Source: Gammaproteobacteria bacterium
GTDB lineage: Bacteria; Pseudomonadota; Gammaproteobacteria; JAUZRS01
Length of the DNA stretch: 64,000 nt
Direction of reading: 5' to 3'
Assembly: GCA_030949385.1 (NCBI GenBank)
Contig: JAUZSP010000003.1
Span: 389,670 to 453,669 of the forward strand
In this document: positions 1 to 10,235 of the stretch, in pieces
How positions within the stretch are numbered: position 1 is the first letter of the stretch
Layout: the number at the start of each line of letters is the position of its first letter
Translations under genes and position numbers: made by a program
The notes under the pieces: generated by a model
What the model was told of the DNA's origin: nothing
Database searches by the model: none
The model's input: the letters and a program-made list of their open reading frames with translations, nothing else

Positions 1-1008
1 GCTTTTGCGTGTGGGGTGAGCACCATCAAAAAAGTGATTCAGTCGTTGGGCAAGGTGAGCAAAGCTGTCGCTGCGGGTGTGTTTTTCTTGCAAAGGGCAT
101 TGAACAGCAGCTTGCTCGGTTTGGGGTTGAAAATAAAATAGATCGGCCATGTCGTGGTAGTGCGCGTCTTCACTGCGTTGCTGGTTATGAAAAGGACAGG
201 CTGCGGTGGCGGGTTCTGCTGCCATCTGCTTTAAAAATGGCACTAAATCGGTCAATAAGGTGTTGGCCATTACCGCTGGCGAGACCGGCGGATCTCCGAC
301 CACTTTGCCGGTCAATATATTAATTTTTTTCTCAGAAAAAATACGATCCAGATGATAAAAATAGTTGATGGCGTAGTGATTCTGCTCGCCATTGTTTGTC
401 TGGATATTAATTTGAAACTCTTGGTCGCTGTCGATAAAATAGAATAAAACATTGTTTATCTGCGCGTAATCTCGTTGCAGCTTTAGATAGGCGATGTTGC
501 GGGTGATGGAGGCTCCTTTGTGATAAAAATGTTCTGGATTTATTTTGCCGATAACTCGACTGATGTTTTTCTGTTGCTCTGAGGTGAGCGTGCTGAGCAG
601 TTTCAGCTGCTCTGCTTGGTCAAAATAGTCGATTTTCAGACCGCGTTGATTAAAATCAGCAATGATCTTTTTTTGTTTTTGAATGTTTTTTTCTTGCTGG
701 CTGTCATCGGTTAGCAATACGGAGAGTTTGTTATAAACGCCGTTTTGAACACCACCGTATTGATACGTTTGGCAGAGCGTGAGCAGGCTTTGCAGACAGC
801 TTTGCAAATGGTGGGGTCGGTCAGCAATGGGGATGACAATAACAAAATGGTGCTGCTGCTCGCGCTGGCTCTGCGTGAGTGCGGCTTGATGGCGTTGGTA
901 CTGCTGGATCAACCGCTGTAGCTTTTGTTCATCAAAGCCCTTTTGCCAGAGGTCGGTTTCGAGTTGCTGGAGTGCGCTAGCGTCGAGAGGCGTAGTTGGG
1001 GAAGGCAT
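1..1008 (-). CDS. glycosyltransferase family 2-like protein, partial (runs off left edge)
   Basis: An open minus-strand frame runs from an ATG at 1008 past the left edge, giving 336 visible residues without a stop. About 60 residues in is a segment HFVIVIPIADRPHHLQSC, the type of first beta strand seen in GT-A fold glycosyltransferases. It is followed by LSVLLTDDS and, further on, by FYFIDSDQEF, where DSD could be the metal-binding DxD motif. The start overlaps the end of the upstream thiamine-diphosphate enzyme gene by 32 nt, so the two are probably co-transcribed. The acceptor and donor cannot be read from the sequence. The family assignment rests on the N-terminal fold signature only; the C-terminal part is missing from the window. 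Confidence 0.6.
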   Translation of the reverse strand, partial: MPSPTTPLDASALQQLETDLWQKGFDEQKLQRLIQQYQRHQAALTQSQREQQHHFVIVIPIADRPHHLQSCLQSLLTLCQTYQYGGVQNGVYNKLSVLLTDDSQQEKNIQKQKKIIADFNQRGLKIDYFDQAEQLKLLSTLTSEQQKNISRVIGKINPEHFYHKGASITRNIAYLKLQRDYAQINNVLFYFIDSDQEFQINIQTNNGEQNHYAINYFYHLDRIFSEKKINILTGKVVGDPPVSPAVMANTLLTDLVPFLKQMAAEPATAACPFHNQQRSEDAHYHDMADLFYFQPQTEQAAVQCPLQEKHTRSDSFAHLAQRLNHFFDGAHPTRKS

Positions 1009-2645
1009 CTTTATCAATATCAATGTCGATTAAGGTAATGGTGTTTTTTAGATCAAAATCGCTGAATAGGCAGTCGAGGTCGGTTTCGCTGCTGACTTTT
1101 TTGTATTCGATGCCAAAGGATTGCGCCAGCTGTTGGTAGTCGGGGTTGATAAAGTCGCAGTTGATAAAACGATCGTGATACTGTTGATGTTGGTTTTTGC
1201 GGATTAATCCCATTGTGGCGTTATTAAACATGACAATATTGAGCGGTTTTTTATAATTGACCGCCGTCATGATCTCCATGCAGCACATCTGAAAACCACC
1301 GTCTCCTAAAATAGCAAAGGTTGGGTGTGGCTGAAAAAATTGTGCGCCGATGGCCGCCGGTATGGCATGACCCAAAGAGGAGATGCCGGAATTGGGGTAG
1401 TAGTGGTTTTTACTGGAGACGTGAAAAAAGTTCTGTGCGTAGATGATGTTGTCATCAAAAATAACGCATTTTTCTGGAAAGTGCTGCGCCAATTTTTGAT
1501 AAAAATAAGCGATGAGATCAAACCCCTGTTGAAAGATGGCCTCTTTGGGGTCGCTGGATTTTTTTAGAGCTTGAATGGTGCGGCTGAGTTGCTCTTTGTG
1601 TGCTTGCTGAATGTGATGTTCTGGGGGGATTTTTTCCAACAAGCCCGTTAACAGGGGTTTGATGTCGCTGCCGATGGCCAGATCGGCCTGAAAGACTTTT
1701 TCTAACTGCTCGCTGTTGCGATCCACTTGAATAATTATTTTATTTGCCAGCAGGTCGGCTTTCCATAAATAACTGGTGCGTTCATTAAAACTGGCACCGA
1801 GGAACAGAATCAGATCGGCGTGCTGAATTAAATATTGATGTGCGTAGCCGCTGGAGGTGACCCCCAAACTGCCCAGCGACAATGGCGAGTTTTCACAGAC
1901 GATGCCTTTGCCTTTCAGGCTGGTGGTGACGGGAATATTAAGGTGTTCGCTCAGTTCCGCCACCTGCGCTTGTGCTCCGGCTTTGACGCAGCCGTAACCG
2001 GCGACAATCACCGGTTTTTTGGCTTGGCTTAAGAGGCGGTGCAGCCGATTTAAGTCAGGATGATGTTGAACGCTGTGTTGGGGTCTTTGGGTTTTTATCG
2101 TATCGAGTAGAGTTTCATCCAGCAGTTCCGTTTGAATATTAAAAGGCAAGCTGAGCAGCACGGGACCGGGTTTGTCCGAGAGCAAAATTTGGCTGGCTTG
2201 GTTGAGCACTTGTGGTAAATAATCGGTGCGTTCGATTACTTTGTGATAGCGGGTGATGGCTTGAAACAGCGCGCCTTGGTCGATGCTGCCACCCTCGCCG
2301 GAACTCTCTTGCAGGCCGCCTTTGCCAAAGATGTGGGTTGAGGTTTCACCGGTGAGGATCAAAATCGGTTGTTGATCGGCGTAAGCGTTGGCGATGCCGG
2401 TGATTAAATTGGTGGCACCGGGGGCCTGCGGTGGTGATGCAGGCGCTGATTTCACCTGAGGCGCGAGCGTAGCCGCAGGCCATAAATGCCGCTCCCTGCT
2501 CGTGTTTGGCCAATACCGCTGTGATGGGGGAGTCGTAGAGTTGGTCGTAGACCGGCAGAATGTGCGCGCCTGGCATACCGAAGATGCACTTGATGCCCAA
2601 GCGTTGCAGGTAGCGCACAATGAATTCACTGACTTGAATTTTCAT
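977..2645 (-). pseudogene. acetolactate synthase-like thiamine diphosphate enzyme, frameshifted
   Basis: Two overlapping minus-strand frames together make one complete ThDP-dependent enzyme of about 555 residues. The N-terminal frame (start ATG at 2645, or 2651) has FGMPGAHILPVYDQL and the conserved glutamate in KHEQGAAFMACGYARASG, both typical of acetolactate synthase large subunits. The reading then leaves frame in a run of five C (minus strand; plus 2420-2424) inside TTAGPGATN and continues in the second frame to the stop at 977. The C-terminal part has the ThDP motif starting GDGGFQM and ending with NN. Removing one C restores the protein. Whether this is mutation or a homopolymer read error is open. 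The pairing with a glycosyltransferase-like gene rather than ilvH or ilvC argues against plain branched-chain amino acid synthesis; the true substrate is unknown. Confidence 0.75.
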
Positions 2646-2789
2646 AAACACATTTAATGAGGTTATCGAGGCATTAGCGGCTCGTTTTCAGGGTTGCCAA
2701 TGGTACAACAGTTCATAACAGATGGCAGCCGTTAGGCTATGTTATTCTTACTGCTTTTGAGCATTGAGCCGTGCGAGAGGAGTTTGGTG

Positions 2790-3404
2790 ATGGCAACAGG
2801 TCGGCTTTATACGATGTCTGCTCCTTCGGGAGCGGGTAAAACGAGTTTGGTCAAAGCACTTTTGCAGTCTGTGAGCGGTTTGCAGGTTTCGGTGTCGCAC
2901 ACCACGCGGACGCAGCGTTCGGGCGAGCAGCACGGTGAGGATTATTTTTTTACCGAGCGTGCCGATTTTGAGCAAATGGTGAGTGACGGACGGTTTCTGG
3001 AGCAGGCTGAGGTGTTCGGAAATTTTTACGGTACATCTAAGCAGGCGGTTTTGGATCTTCTGGAACAGGGCGTGGATGTGCTTCTGGAGATTGATTGGCA
3101 AGGTGCGGCGCAGGTGCGTCAACAGATGCCGGAGACGATCTCGATTTTTATTTTGCCGCCCTCTAAAGAAGCATTGCAAGAGCGTCTGACAGCGCGAGGC
3201 CAAGATAATGCAGAGGTCATCACGGGGCGTATGGCACAGGCTTTGAGTGAAATGAGCCATTACCATGAGGCGGATTATCTGGTAATCAATGATGATTTTG
3301 CTCAGGCCTTGGAAGAATTGCAGCATATTTTGGCCGCTGAACGGCTGCGTTGCACGGTTCAGGGTGAGCAACAGCAGAAGTTATTGGCTTCGCTGCTGGC
3401 GTAG
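2790..3404 (+). CDS. gmk: guanylate kinase
   Basis: Phosphorylates GMP (and dGMP) to GDP with ATP in the cytoplasm. The start at ATG 2790 gives MATGRLYTMSAPSGAGKTSL, 204 residues, the usual family length. It has a GAGAGG-like ribosome site (2775-2780) at good spacing; an upstream in-frame ATG at 2739 would add 17 residues that do not fit the family. The P-loop APSGAGKTS is near residue 10, followed by the GMP-binding segment SHTTRTQRSGEQHGEDYFF and the lid region around RLTARGQDN. It is followed by rpoZ and spoT, the common gammaproteobacterial order. Confidence 0.96.
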   Translation: MATGRLYTMSAPSGAGKTSLVKALLQSVSGLQVSVSHTTRTQRSGEQHGEDYFFTERADFEQMVSDGRFLEQAEVFGNFYGTSKQAVLDLLEQGVDVLLEIDWQGAAQVRQQMPETISIFILPPSKEALQERLTARGQDNAEVITGRMAQALSEMSHYHEADYLVINDDFAQALEELQHILAAERLRCTVQGEQQQKLLASLLA

Positions 3405-3406
3405 TG

Positions 3407-3440
3407 CCGATCTATTGCATAGAATCGGGGTTGGGTTTTT
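3407..3440 (+). terminator. possible intercistronic hairpin between gmk and rpoZ
   Basis: An imperfect inverted repeat CCGAT..TAT-tgc-ATA..ATCGG (3407-3426) is followed by GGGGTTGGG and a TTTTTT run. It could be a weak terminator or attenuator placed between gmk and rpoZ. The stem is short and contains bulges. Confidence 0.35.
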
Positions 3441-3467
3441 TATAGTTTTTTTTCAGGAGAGTTGTTA

Positions 3468-3728
3468 ATGGCACGAGTAACGGTACAAGATTGTTTGGAT
3501 AACGTAGATAACCGCTTTCATTTGGTGATGGCGGCAGCCAAACGGGCGCGTCAAATTGCCATGGGCGCAGAACCGATGGTGGAAGAAGACAACGACAAAC
3601 CCACGGTGTTGGCGCTACGCGAAATTGCCGAAGGCAAAACCAGCATTGAAGCACTCAATGGCAGTGGCGCTGAGGTGAGTGAGACCGCAGCTGTGGTCAG
3701 CGAAGACGAGGTTAAAAAAGAGGTGTAA
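3468..3728 (+). CDS. rpoZ: RNA polymerase omega subunit
   Basis: Small accessory subunit of RNA polymerase that clamps the beta-prime C-terminus. The ATG at 3468 follows AGGAGA (3455-3460) and gives 86 residues beginning [20 protein letters not shown], the standard omega N-terminus. The conserved motif [11 protein letters not shown] lies near residue 27 and [14 protein letters not shown] near residue 45. The acidic C-terminus is typical. It lies 4 nt upstream of spoT, so translation of the two is likely coupled. Confidence 0.97.
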   Translation: MARVTVQDCLDNVDNRFHLVMAAAKRARQIAMGAEPMVEEDNDKPTVLALREIAEGKTSIEALNGSGAEVSETAAVVSEDEVKKEV

Positions 3729-3732
3729 TTGT

Positions 3733-5919
3733 ATGGCGTCTACGGATGCGGATGAAAAACGTGTGGCGGATCAGCCGCCCGCAATAGAAGGCAATAATCA
3801 CACGGAACGTTTTTTGGTCAGCGATCTGTGCAGCCTACTGGAAAAACGTCTGCATTCGGATCAGGTGAGTGAGGTCTATCGCGCCTATCTGTTGGCGGCT
3901 CAAGCTCACGATGGCCAATTTCGTGTTTCTGGTGAACCCTATATTTATCATCCCCTCGCTGTGGCGCGTATTCTGGCAGAATTGAATATGGATCACGGCA
4001 GCATCATTGCGGCGATTTTGCACGATGTGCTGGAAGATACCCCCATCACCAAAGAAGAGTTGGCGGAAGATTTTGGTGCCGAAGTGGCGCACTTAGTCGA
4101 TGGTGTCAGCAAATTAACCCATCTAAAATTTGAATCTCGCCTTGAAGCGCAAGCGGCCAATTTCCGTAAAATGGTTTTGGCGATGGTGGATGACATTCGG
4201 GTGGTGCTGATTAAATTGGCCGACCGACTGCACAACATGCGTACTTTGGGTGTGATGCCGACGGAGAAAAAACGTCGCATTGCCTTGGAAACTCTGGAAA
4301 TCTACGCACCGATTGCCAATCGTCTGGGTATTTACAGCCTTAAAAATGAGTTGGAAGAGCTCGGTTTTGCCGCGATGAATCCGTTGCGTTACCGGGTGAT
4401 TAAAAAAGCGGTGCGGCGGGTGCGAGGCAATCGCAGTGCGCTGATTCAGCAAGTAGAAGAGCAGGTGGGAGCACGGCTGGCCGATGAAGGCATTGAAGCG
4501 CGGGTCACGGGGCGGGAAAAACACACTTACAGCGTCTATCAAAAAATGCGCGCAAAGCAGCTCTCTTTTAAAGAGATCTACGACATGTTTGCCATGCGGG
4601 TGGTGGTGGACAATGTGGATGCCTGTTACCGCACTCTGGGGGTGTTGCACGGCTGGCGTAAGCCGGTGCCAGGACGGTTTAAAGATTACATTGCGATTGC
4701 TAAAGCCAATGGTTATCAGTCTTTGCATACGGTGTTGTTTGGCCCTAATGGCACACCACTGGAGGTGCAGATTCGCACCGAAGAGATGGATCATTTTGCC
4801 GATTCGGGCATCGCTGCTCACTGGATGTACAAAGCCAAAAACAACGGTGACATTCGCATCAATACCCGCGAGTGGCTCAGTGGTTTGTTGGACATGCAGC
4901 GTAACGCCGACAGTTCGTTGGAGTTTTTGGAAAACGTCAAAGTCGATCTGTTCCCCGATGAGGTCTATATTTTTTCACCCAAGGGCGATATTTATCAGCT
5001 GCCGCGTAACGCCACGGTGGTGGATTTTGCCTATGCGATTCACTCCGATGTCGGTCATCGCTGTGTGGCGGCAAAAATAGAGCACCGTCTGGCACCGCTG
5101 CGCTCAAAGTTGCAAAACGGTCAGACGGTGGAGATCATCACCGCCGCTGGCTCGCGCCCCAGTCCCCTGTGGTTGAATTTTACCGTCACCGCCAAAGCGC
5201 GCACCTCGATTTTGCATTATTTGAAAAACATGAAAACCGAAGAGGCGATTAGCTTTGGTCGTCGTCTGTTGGAGCGCGCTTTGGCGGCTGAATTTTACTC
5301 TTTGGAGGAGTTTGCCACTGAGCGTCTGTTGGCCTGCGCCAAAGAGTACGGTTACCAACAGTTGGATGGGCTGTATGCGGAAATTGGTTTGGGTAATCGC
5401 CCCGCCAGTTTGGTGGCGTTGCAGCTGCTGGGTAACGAAAAAGAGGGCGGTGAGGTGTTGCCTAACGCCAGTTGTGATCTAAAACCGCTGATGATTGAAG
5501 GCGGTGAGGGTGTGGTGGTGACGTTTGCACGCTGCTGTTCGCCGATCCCGGGCGATGTGATTCGTGGCTTTTTGAGCAAAGGCCGTGGTGTGGTGGTGCA
5601 TCGTGACAACTGCCGCAACATCACCGAGTACCGTCATCAAGGTGATAAATGGGTGCCAGTGGAGTGGGCTACCGAGTGCCGTGGTGAATTTTTGGTTAAT
5701 GTGGTGGTGGAGGTTGAGAGTCGCCAAGGCGTATTGGCCAAAATAACGTTTGCTGTTTCAGAGCTGGACGCCAATATTGAAAACCTGAGTTTGGAAGATC
5801 GAGATGGTAATACCACCCTGATCAATTTTGTTTTAGGGGTTCATGGTCGTCAGCATTTGGCGCGAGTGATTCGTCGTCTGCGTAAACATCCTGTGGTGTT
5901 GCGGGTGCGCCGCAGTTAA
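3733..5919 (+). CDS. spoT: bifunctional (p)ppGpp synthetase/hydrolase SpoT
   Basis: Balances (p)ppGpp synthesis and hydrolysis in the stringent response. The ATG at 3733 (MASTDADEKRV) gives 728 residues, close to the usual RelA/SpoT length of about 700. Domains in order: HD hydrolase (AAILHDVLEDTPIT carries the His-Asp pair, so hydrolase activity is expected), synthetase domain (RFKDYIAIAKANGYQSLHT and EVQIRTEEMDHFAD), TGS domain (VYIFSPKGDIYQLP), a zinc-finger/helical region (TFARCCSPIPGD) and a C-terminal ACT domain. It sits between rpoZ and ridA/recG in one run of plus-strand genes. Confidence 0.96.
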   Translation: MASTDADEKRVADQPPAIEGNNHTERFLVSDLCSLLEKRLHSDQVSEVYRAYLLAAQAHDGQFRVSGEPYIYHPLAVARILAELNMDHGSIIAAILHDVLEDTPITKEELAEDFGAEVAHLVDGVSKLTHLKFESRLEAQAANFRKMVLAMVDDIRVVLIKLADRLHNMRTLGVMPTEKKRRIALETLEIYAPIANRLGIYSLKNELEELGFAAMNPLRYRVIKKAVRRVRGNRSALIQQVEEQVGARLADEGIEARVTGREKHTYSVYQKMRAKQLSFKEIYDMFAMRVVVDNVDACYRTLGVLHGWRKPVPGRFKDYIAIAKANGYQSLHTVLFGPNGTPLEVQIRTEEMDHFADSGIAAHWMYKAKNNGDIRINTREWLSGLLDMQRNADSSLEFLENVKVDLFPDEVYIFSPKGDIYQLPRNATVVDFAYAIHSDVGHRCVAAKIEHRLAPLRSKLQNGQTVEIITAAGSRPSPLWLNFTVTAKARTSILHYLKNMKTEEAISFGRRLLERALAAEFYSLEEFATERLLACAKEYGYQQLDGLYAEIGLGNRPASLVALQLLGNEKEGGEVLPNASCDLKPLMIEGGEGVVVTFARCCSPIPGDVIRGFLSKGRGVVVHRDNCRNITEYRHQGDKWVPVEWATECRGEFLVNVVVEVESRQGVLAKITFAVSELDANIENLSLEDRDGNTTLINFVLGVHGRQHLARVIRRLRKHPVVLRVRRS

Positions 5920-5953
5920 GTATTTTTTAGAGCCTTTTTGAGAATTCATTACT

Positions 5954-6340
5954 ATGGCAAAACGAAGCATTATCAAAACCGACCGTGCGCCACAGGCCAT
6001 CGGTACCTATTCACAAGCGGTCAAAGTGGATAACACGGTCTATATTTCTGGGCAGATTCCGCTGATTCCAGAGACGATGGAACTGGTGGAAGGGGAAATT
6101 CGGCTGCACATTCGGCGCGTGTTCGACAATGTGCAAGCGATTGCCGAAGCCGCCGATGCCAGTTTGGCTGAGATCGTGAAGCTGAATATTTTCCTCACCG
6201 ATCTGAGTCATTTTCCAGTGGTGAACGAAGTGATGGCGGAGTATTTTGAGCAGCCGTACCCCGCTCGTGCGGCCATCGGTGTGGCGGCGTTGCCCAAAGG
6301 TTCGCAAGTGGAGATGGATGCGGTGATTGTCTGCGATTAA
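5954..6340 (+). CDS. ridA: RidA family reactive imine/enamine deaminase
   Basis: Cytoplasmic trimer that hydrolyses reactive 2-aminoacrylate and other imines produced by PLP enzymes. The protein is 128 residues, the usual size. It has [12 protein letters not shown] at the N-terminus, VYISGQIP, and near the C-terminus [24 protein letters not shown], which includes the conserved arginine that contacts the substrate carboxylate. It is inserted between spoT and recG; its 3' end overlaps the start of recG by 14 nt. Confidence 0.94.
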   Translation: MAKRSIIKTDRAPQAIGTYSQAVKVDNTVYISGQIPLIPETMELVEGEIRLHIRRVFDNVQAIAEAADASLAEIVKLNIFLTDLSHFPVVNEVMAEYFEQPYPARAAIGVAALPKGSQVEMDAVIVCD

Positions 6341-8420
6341 AGCCCCAGCAGCGCCGCTTCTGTCTGAATTAAAGGGCGTGGGGCCTGCTTTATGCGCCAA
6401 ATTGGCACGTCTGAATCTGTTTAATATTCCCGATTTATTGTTTCATCTTCCTTTGCGTTATCAAGATCGCAGCCAGATTAAAACCGTGGCTCAGTTGCGA
6501 GTGGGGGAGGAGGCCTTGATTGAGGTGCAGGTTGTGCAGGCCGAGGTGGTGCGGCGACGGCGGGCGATGTTGCTCTGTCGGGTCAAAGATCCGACTGGTG
6601 AGTTGCTGCTGCGCTTTTTTCATTTTTCCTCAGGGCAGCTCAAGCAGTTCTATTCAGGCCAGCGTTTGCGCTGTTTTGGCGAGGTGAAGTTGAGCGGTGG
6701 GCAGCTGGAGATGGTGCATCCTGAGTACCGTCTACAGAGCTCAAACGGCACTGGATTAGAGTCGGCGTTGACTCCGCTTTATCCCGCCACTGAGGGAGTG
6801 AGCCAAACTCAACTGCGCCGTTTGATGCAGCAGGCGCTGCTTTGGCTTGAACAGCAGGGAGCAATGGAACTGCCCGATTACCTGCCTGCGGCTCTGTTGA
6901 GCTCTTTGGCTCTGCCTTCATTGCAAGCGGCGCTCTTGTTTTTGCATCGGCCGCCGGTAGAGACGGATTTGGTTCTGTTGATGTCGCCGGAGCTGCCTGC
7001 TCGGCAGCGTTTGGTGATCGAAGAGCTGTTGGCGCATCACCTGAGTTTGACCGCGCTGCGGATGTCGGCGCAGCAGCAAAAAGCACCGATCTTAAAGGCC
7101 GAAGGGCATCTTTTTGAGTCGTTTATTTCCTCCTTGGCCTTTACCTTAACCCGCGCGCAGCAGCGGGTGATTGCCGAATTACGCACTGATCTGGCTTTGA
7201 GCCGCCCGATGTTGCGTTTGCTGCAAGGCGATGTGGGGTCGGGTAAGACGGTGGTTGCGGTGGCGGTGGCTCTGTTGGCCATCGAACTGGGTTATCAAGT
7301 GGCCTTGATGGCTCCCACGGAGCTGTTGGCGGAGCAGCACGCAAAAAATTGCCGTGCGTGGTTGCAGCCCTTGGGTTTGAAAGTGGCCTTTGTTAGTGGC
7401 CGTTTGGGGCTGAAAGCGCGGCGTGAAGCCGAAGAGCAGATTGTCTCTGGCGAGGTGTCGTTGGTGGTGGGAACTCATGCCCTGTTTCAAGCGGCGGTGC
7501 AGTTTTCTCGACTGGCTTTGACCATTGTCGATGAGCAGCACCGTTTTGGGGTGCATCAACGACTGGCATTAAGACAGAAGGGCGTTCATAATGGTCGCTA
7601 TCCGCATCAGTTGATTATGACCGCTACACCCATTCCCAGAACTTTGGCAATGACCGCTTACGCGGATTTGGATTGCTCTATCATTGATGAGTTGCCGTCT
7701 GGGCGAACGCCGGTGACAACCGTGGCGATCAGCGAGGCGCGCCGTGATGAGGTGATGGCTCGGGTGGCACAGGCTTGCTTGCAAGGGCGGCAAGTGTATT
7801 GGGTCTGCACCTTGATCGAAGAGTCGGAGCTGTTGCAGTGCCAAGCGGCGGAGGCGATTGCTGAATATTTGCGTGAGGCGTTGCTGGGTTGTCGTATCGG
7901 TTTGATTCATGGCCGGATGAAGGCCAAAGAGAAATCAGAATTGATGGCGCAGTTTAAGGCCGCCGAGTTGGATCTGCTGGTGGCGACCACGGTGATCGAG
8001 GTGGGGGTGGATGTGCCTAATGCCTCTTTGATGATCATTGAAAACGCCGAGCGTTTGGGGCTGTCGCAGCTGCATCAACTGCGCGGTCGAGTTGGGCGAG
8101 GGGCGGTGGCCAGCAGTTGTTTGCTGCTTTACAAAGCACCTTTGAGTCAAGCAGCGCGGGCGCGGTTGGCGGTGATGCGGGCGACGAACGACGGTTTTGA
8201 AATTGCTGAAGAAGATCTGCGTCTGCGTGGGCCAGGTGAGGTGTTAGGTACACGTCAGACGGGGCTGGTAGAGTTTATGATTGCTGACCTGCAGCGGGAT
8301 GCCGCGTTATTGCCAGAAATCAAACGATTGGCGGAGCTGATGCGGGCTGATTTTCCAGATGCGGTACAGCCGTTGATTCAACGTTGGATGCGAGGTACAG
8401 AACGTTATGGTTCGGTTTAA
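6327..8420 (+). CDS. recG: ATP-dependent DNA helicase RecG
   Basis: Superfamily 2 helicase that remodels stalled forks and branched DNA. The chosen start is TTG at 6327, giving 697 residues. It is the only start that keeps the normal N-terminus [17 protein letters not shown] and it overlaps ridA. The wedge/OB domain covers about residues 60-150. The helicase part has [14 protein letters not shown] (Walker A), [24 protein letters not shown] (the DEQH box normal for RecG), [13 protein letters not shown], and LRGRVGRG (motif VI). The C-terminal tail [13 protein letters not shown] is the RecG-specific segment. Confidence 0.96.
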   Translation: MSAIKAPAAPLLSELKGVGPALCAKLARLNLFNIPDLLFHLPLRYQDRSQIKTVAQLRVGEEALIEVQVVQAEVVRRRRAMLLCRVKDPTGELLLRFFHFSSGQLKQFYSGQRLRCFGEVKLSGGQLEMVHPEYRLQSSNGTGLESALTPLYPATEGVSQTQLRRLMQQALLWLEQQGAMELPDYLPAALLSSLALPSLQAALLFLHRPPVETDLVLLMSPELPARQRLVIEELLAHHLSLTALRMSAQQQKAPILKAEGHLFESFISSLAFTLTRAQQRVIAELRTDLALSRPMLRLLQGDVGSGKTVVAVAVALLAIELGYQVALMAPTELLAEQHAKNCRAWLQPLGLKVAFVSGRLGLKARREAEEQIVSGEVSLVVGTHALFQAAVQFSRLALTIVDEQHRFGVHQRLALRQKGVHNGRYPHQLIMTATPIPRTLAMTAYADLDCSIIDELPSGRTPVTTVAISEARRDEVMARVAQACLQGRQVYWVCTLIEESELLQCQAAEAIAEYLREALLGCRIGLIHGRMKAKEKSELMAQFKAAELDLLVATTVIEVGVDVPNASLMIIENAERLGLSQLHQLRGRVGRGAVASSCLLLYKAPLSQAARARLAVMRATNDGFEIAEEDLRLRGPGEVLGTRQTGLVEFMIADLQRDAALLPEIKRLAELMRADFPDAVQPLIQRWMRGTERYGSV

Positions 8421-8447
8421 TTGGGGTATGGAAGAGATGTTGTACTG

Positions 8448-10235
8448 ATGACAACGACGTTGCTCAATGCAGAGCATGAAAAGACCATTCATAGCATTAA
8501 GGTCGGCATGCTCTACAAACAGGGGCTGGCTGGTTACTTGGTTGCCCTGATTGATGCGCTATTACTGGTTTTTGTCATTTGGGGTCAAGTGGATACCCTC
8601 TGGGTATCACTGTGGCTTGTTTATATTTTGTTGGTTAGCGGTATGCGCATTGTTTTTTGGTTGATGCACTTCTATCGCCCTAATTCTTGCTCTGTTGATA
8701 GGTGGTTGAAGCGCGCCACATGGGGGGCCTTTTTGATGGGGTTGGCGTGGAGCATCGCCGGTATTTTACTGTTTGTTTTGGATTCGCCCTTGCACATGGT
8801 GTTTGTGGCTTTTGTGTTGGTGGGCATGGCGGTGGGGGGTATGCCTCTGATGTCACCGGTACCGAAAGTCTTTTACGTTTTTTCACTGCCGATTATTGTG
8901 CCTTTAGGAGCAATGTTCTTTTTTCAGGGCAATCAGGTCGGCATCAGTTTGGGGGTGATGACCTGGTTATTGGTCTTGATCATCGTCAGTGGCACCGAAC
9001 ATCTGCACAAAGCCTTGGACAGCTCGTTACGGCTGCAATTTCAGAACGATGAGTTGGTGGAAGGGCTGCGTCGGTCACGGGATGAAGCGTTGGCGGCCAA
9101 TCGAGCCAAAACGCAGTTTTTGGCCAATATGAGCCATGAGGTGCGCACCCCGATGAACGGGGTGTTGGGTACCTTGCAGTTACTGGATGCCTCGCCACTG
9201 GAAAATCAGCAACGCGCTTACGTCACCTTGGCACAAAATTCGGCGGAATCTCTGCTCAAGTTGCTGGACGATATTTTGGATCTGTCCCGCCTTGAGGTGG
9301 ACAAGGTGGAGCTGGAACAGCTCTCTTTTGATCTGAAGGAGGTCTGTGAGGGTGTCGCTGGGGTGATGGTGCCATTGGCAATGAAGAAAGGACTGGTCTT
9401 AAATTACGAGCTGGATGAAAAACTGCCGAGACGTGTTTTGGGTGATTCCTCTCGGTTGAGTCAGGTGTTGAGTAATTTGCTCAGCAATGCGATTAAATTT
9501 ACCAGTGAAGGGGCAGTTTCGCTTTCAGTTTCGTTGCAGGCCACTCACGGGCGCGAGCTGATTTTGCTGTTTGAGGTCACGGATCAAGGCATTGGCATTG
9601 AAGCCAGCGCGCAAGATGTGCTGTTTCAGCGCTTTACTCAGGTGGACAGCTCTACTACGAGGGTTTATGGCGGTACAGGGTTGGGTTTGGCGATCTGTAA
9701 AGAGCTGGTGAATCTGATGCGCGGTGAAATTGGCGTTTCCAGTCAGGTGGGTGTGGGCAGCCGTTTTTGGTTCAGTGTGCCGCTGTCGATTGATCCACAG
9801 GTGGAGTTATTGCCATCTCCAGTGAGCACGGATGAGAACAGCAGTTTACAAGGCGAGGTGTTGCTGGTGGAGGATGTGGTGATTAATCAGATGACCACCC
9901 GTAAAATTTTGCAGTCCAAGGGATTGACTGTGACGGTGGTCAACAATGGCCGCGAAGCACTGGAGGCGTTTACGGACAAGATTTATGATCTGGTATTGAT
10001 GGATTGTTTGATGCCGGAGATGGATGGTTATGAAGCAACAGAGAAGATGAGGTTGCAAGAGCAGAACGGTGAACGTGAGGCGGTGCCCATTGTGGCGCTG
10101 ACGGCTAACGTGATGCCCCAAGACATTGAACGTTGTTTTTCGTCGGGCATGAACGACTATTTGGCCAAACCTTTCAAACGCAATCAACTGACGGAGAAGG
10201 TGCGTTTTTGGTTAGAGCCATCGACCCTCAGTTAA
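8448..10235 (+). CDS. hybrid sensor histidine kinase with receiver domain
   Basis: The ATG at 8448 gives about 595 residues. The first ~185 residues hold several hydrophobic segments with no large periplasmic loop, so sensing is probably within or at the membrane. Then come a dimerisation/phosphoacceptor domain (FLANMSHEVRTPMNG, phospho-His), an ATPase domain with N box (NLLSNAIKF), DQGIGI and YGGTGLGLAI, and a C-terminal receiver domain (VLLVEDVVINQ, phospho-Asp in LVLMDCLMPEMDGYE, Lys in LAKPF). No separate response regulator, HPt or output gene is adjacent, so the partner is unknown. It converges on the next gene with an 8-nt overlap. Confidence 0.9.
   Translation: MTTTLLNAEHEKTIHSIKVGMLYKQGLAGYLVALIDALLLVFVIWGQVDTLWVSLWLVYILLVSGMRIVFWLMHFYRPNSCSVDRWLKRATWGAFLMGLAWSIAGILLFVLDSPLHMVFVAFVLVGMAVGGMPLMSPVPKVFYVFSLPIIVPLGAMFFFQGNQVGISLGVMTWLLVLIIVSGTEHLHKALDSSLRLQFQNDELVEGLRRSRDEALAANRAKTQFLANMSHEVRTPMNGVLGTLQLLDASPLENQQRAYVTLAQNSAESLLKLLDDILDLSRLEVDKVELEQLSFDLKEVCEGVAGVMVPLAMKKGLVLNYELDEKLPRRVLGDSSRLSQVLSNLLSNAIKFTSEGAVSLSVSLQATHGRELILLFEVTDQGIGIEASAQDVLFQRFTQVDSSTTRVYGGTGLGLAICKELVNLMRGEIGVSSQVGVGSRFWFSVPLSIDPQVELLPSPVSTDENSSLQGEVLLVEDVVINQMTTRKILQSKGLTVTVVNNGREALEAFTDKIYDLVLMDCLMPEMDGYEATEKMRLQEQNGEREAVPIVALTANVMPQDIERCFSSGMNDYLAKPFKRNQLTEKVRFWLEPSTLS

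Noticed and set aside
2346..2651. Separate 101-aa protein on the minus strand
   Set aside because: It is the N-terminal part of the frameshifted acetolactate synthase-like gene, not an independent gene.
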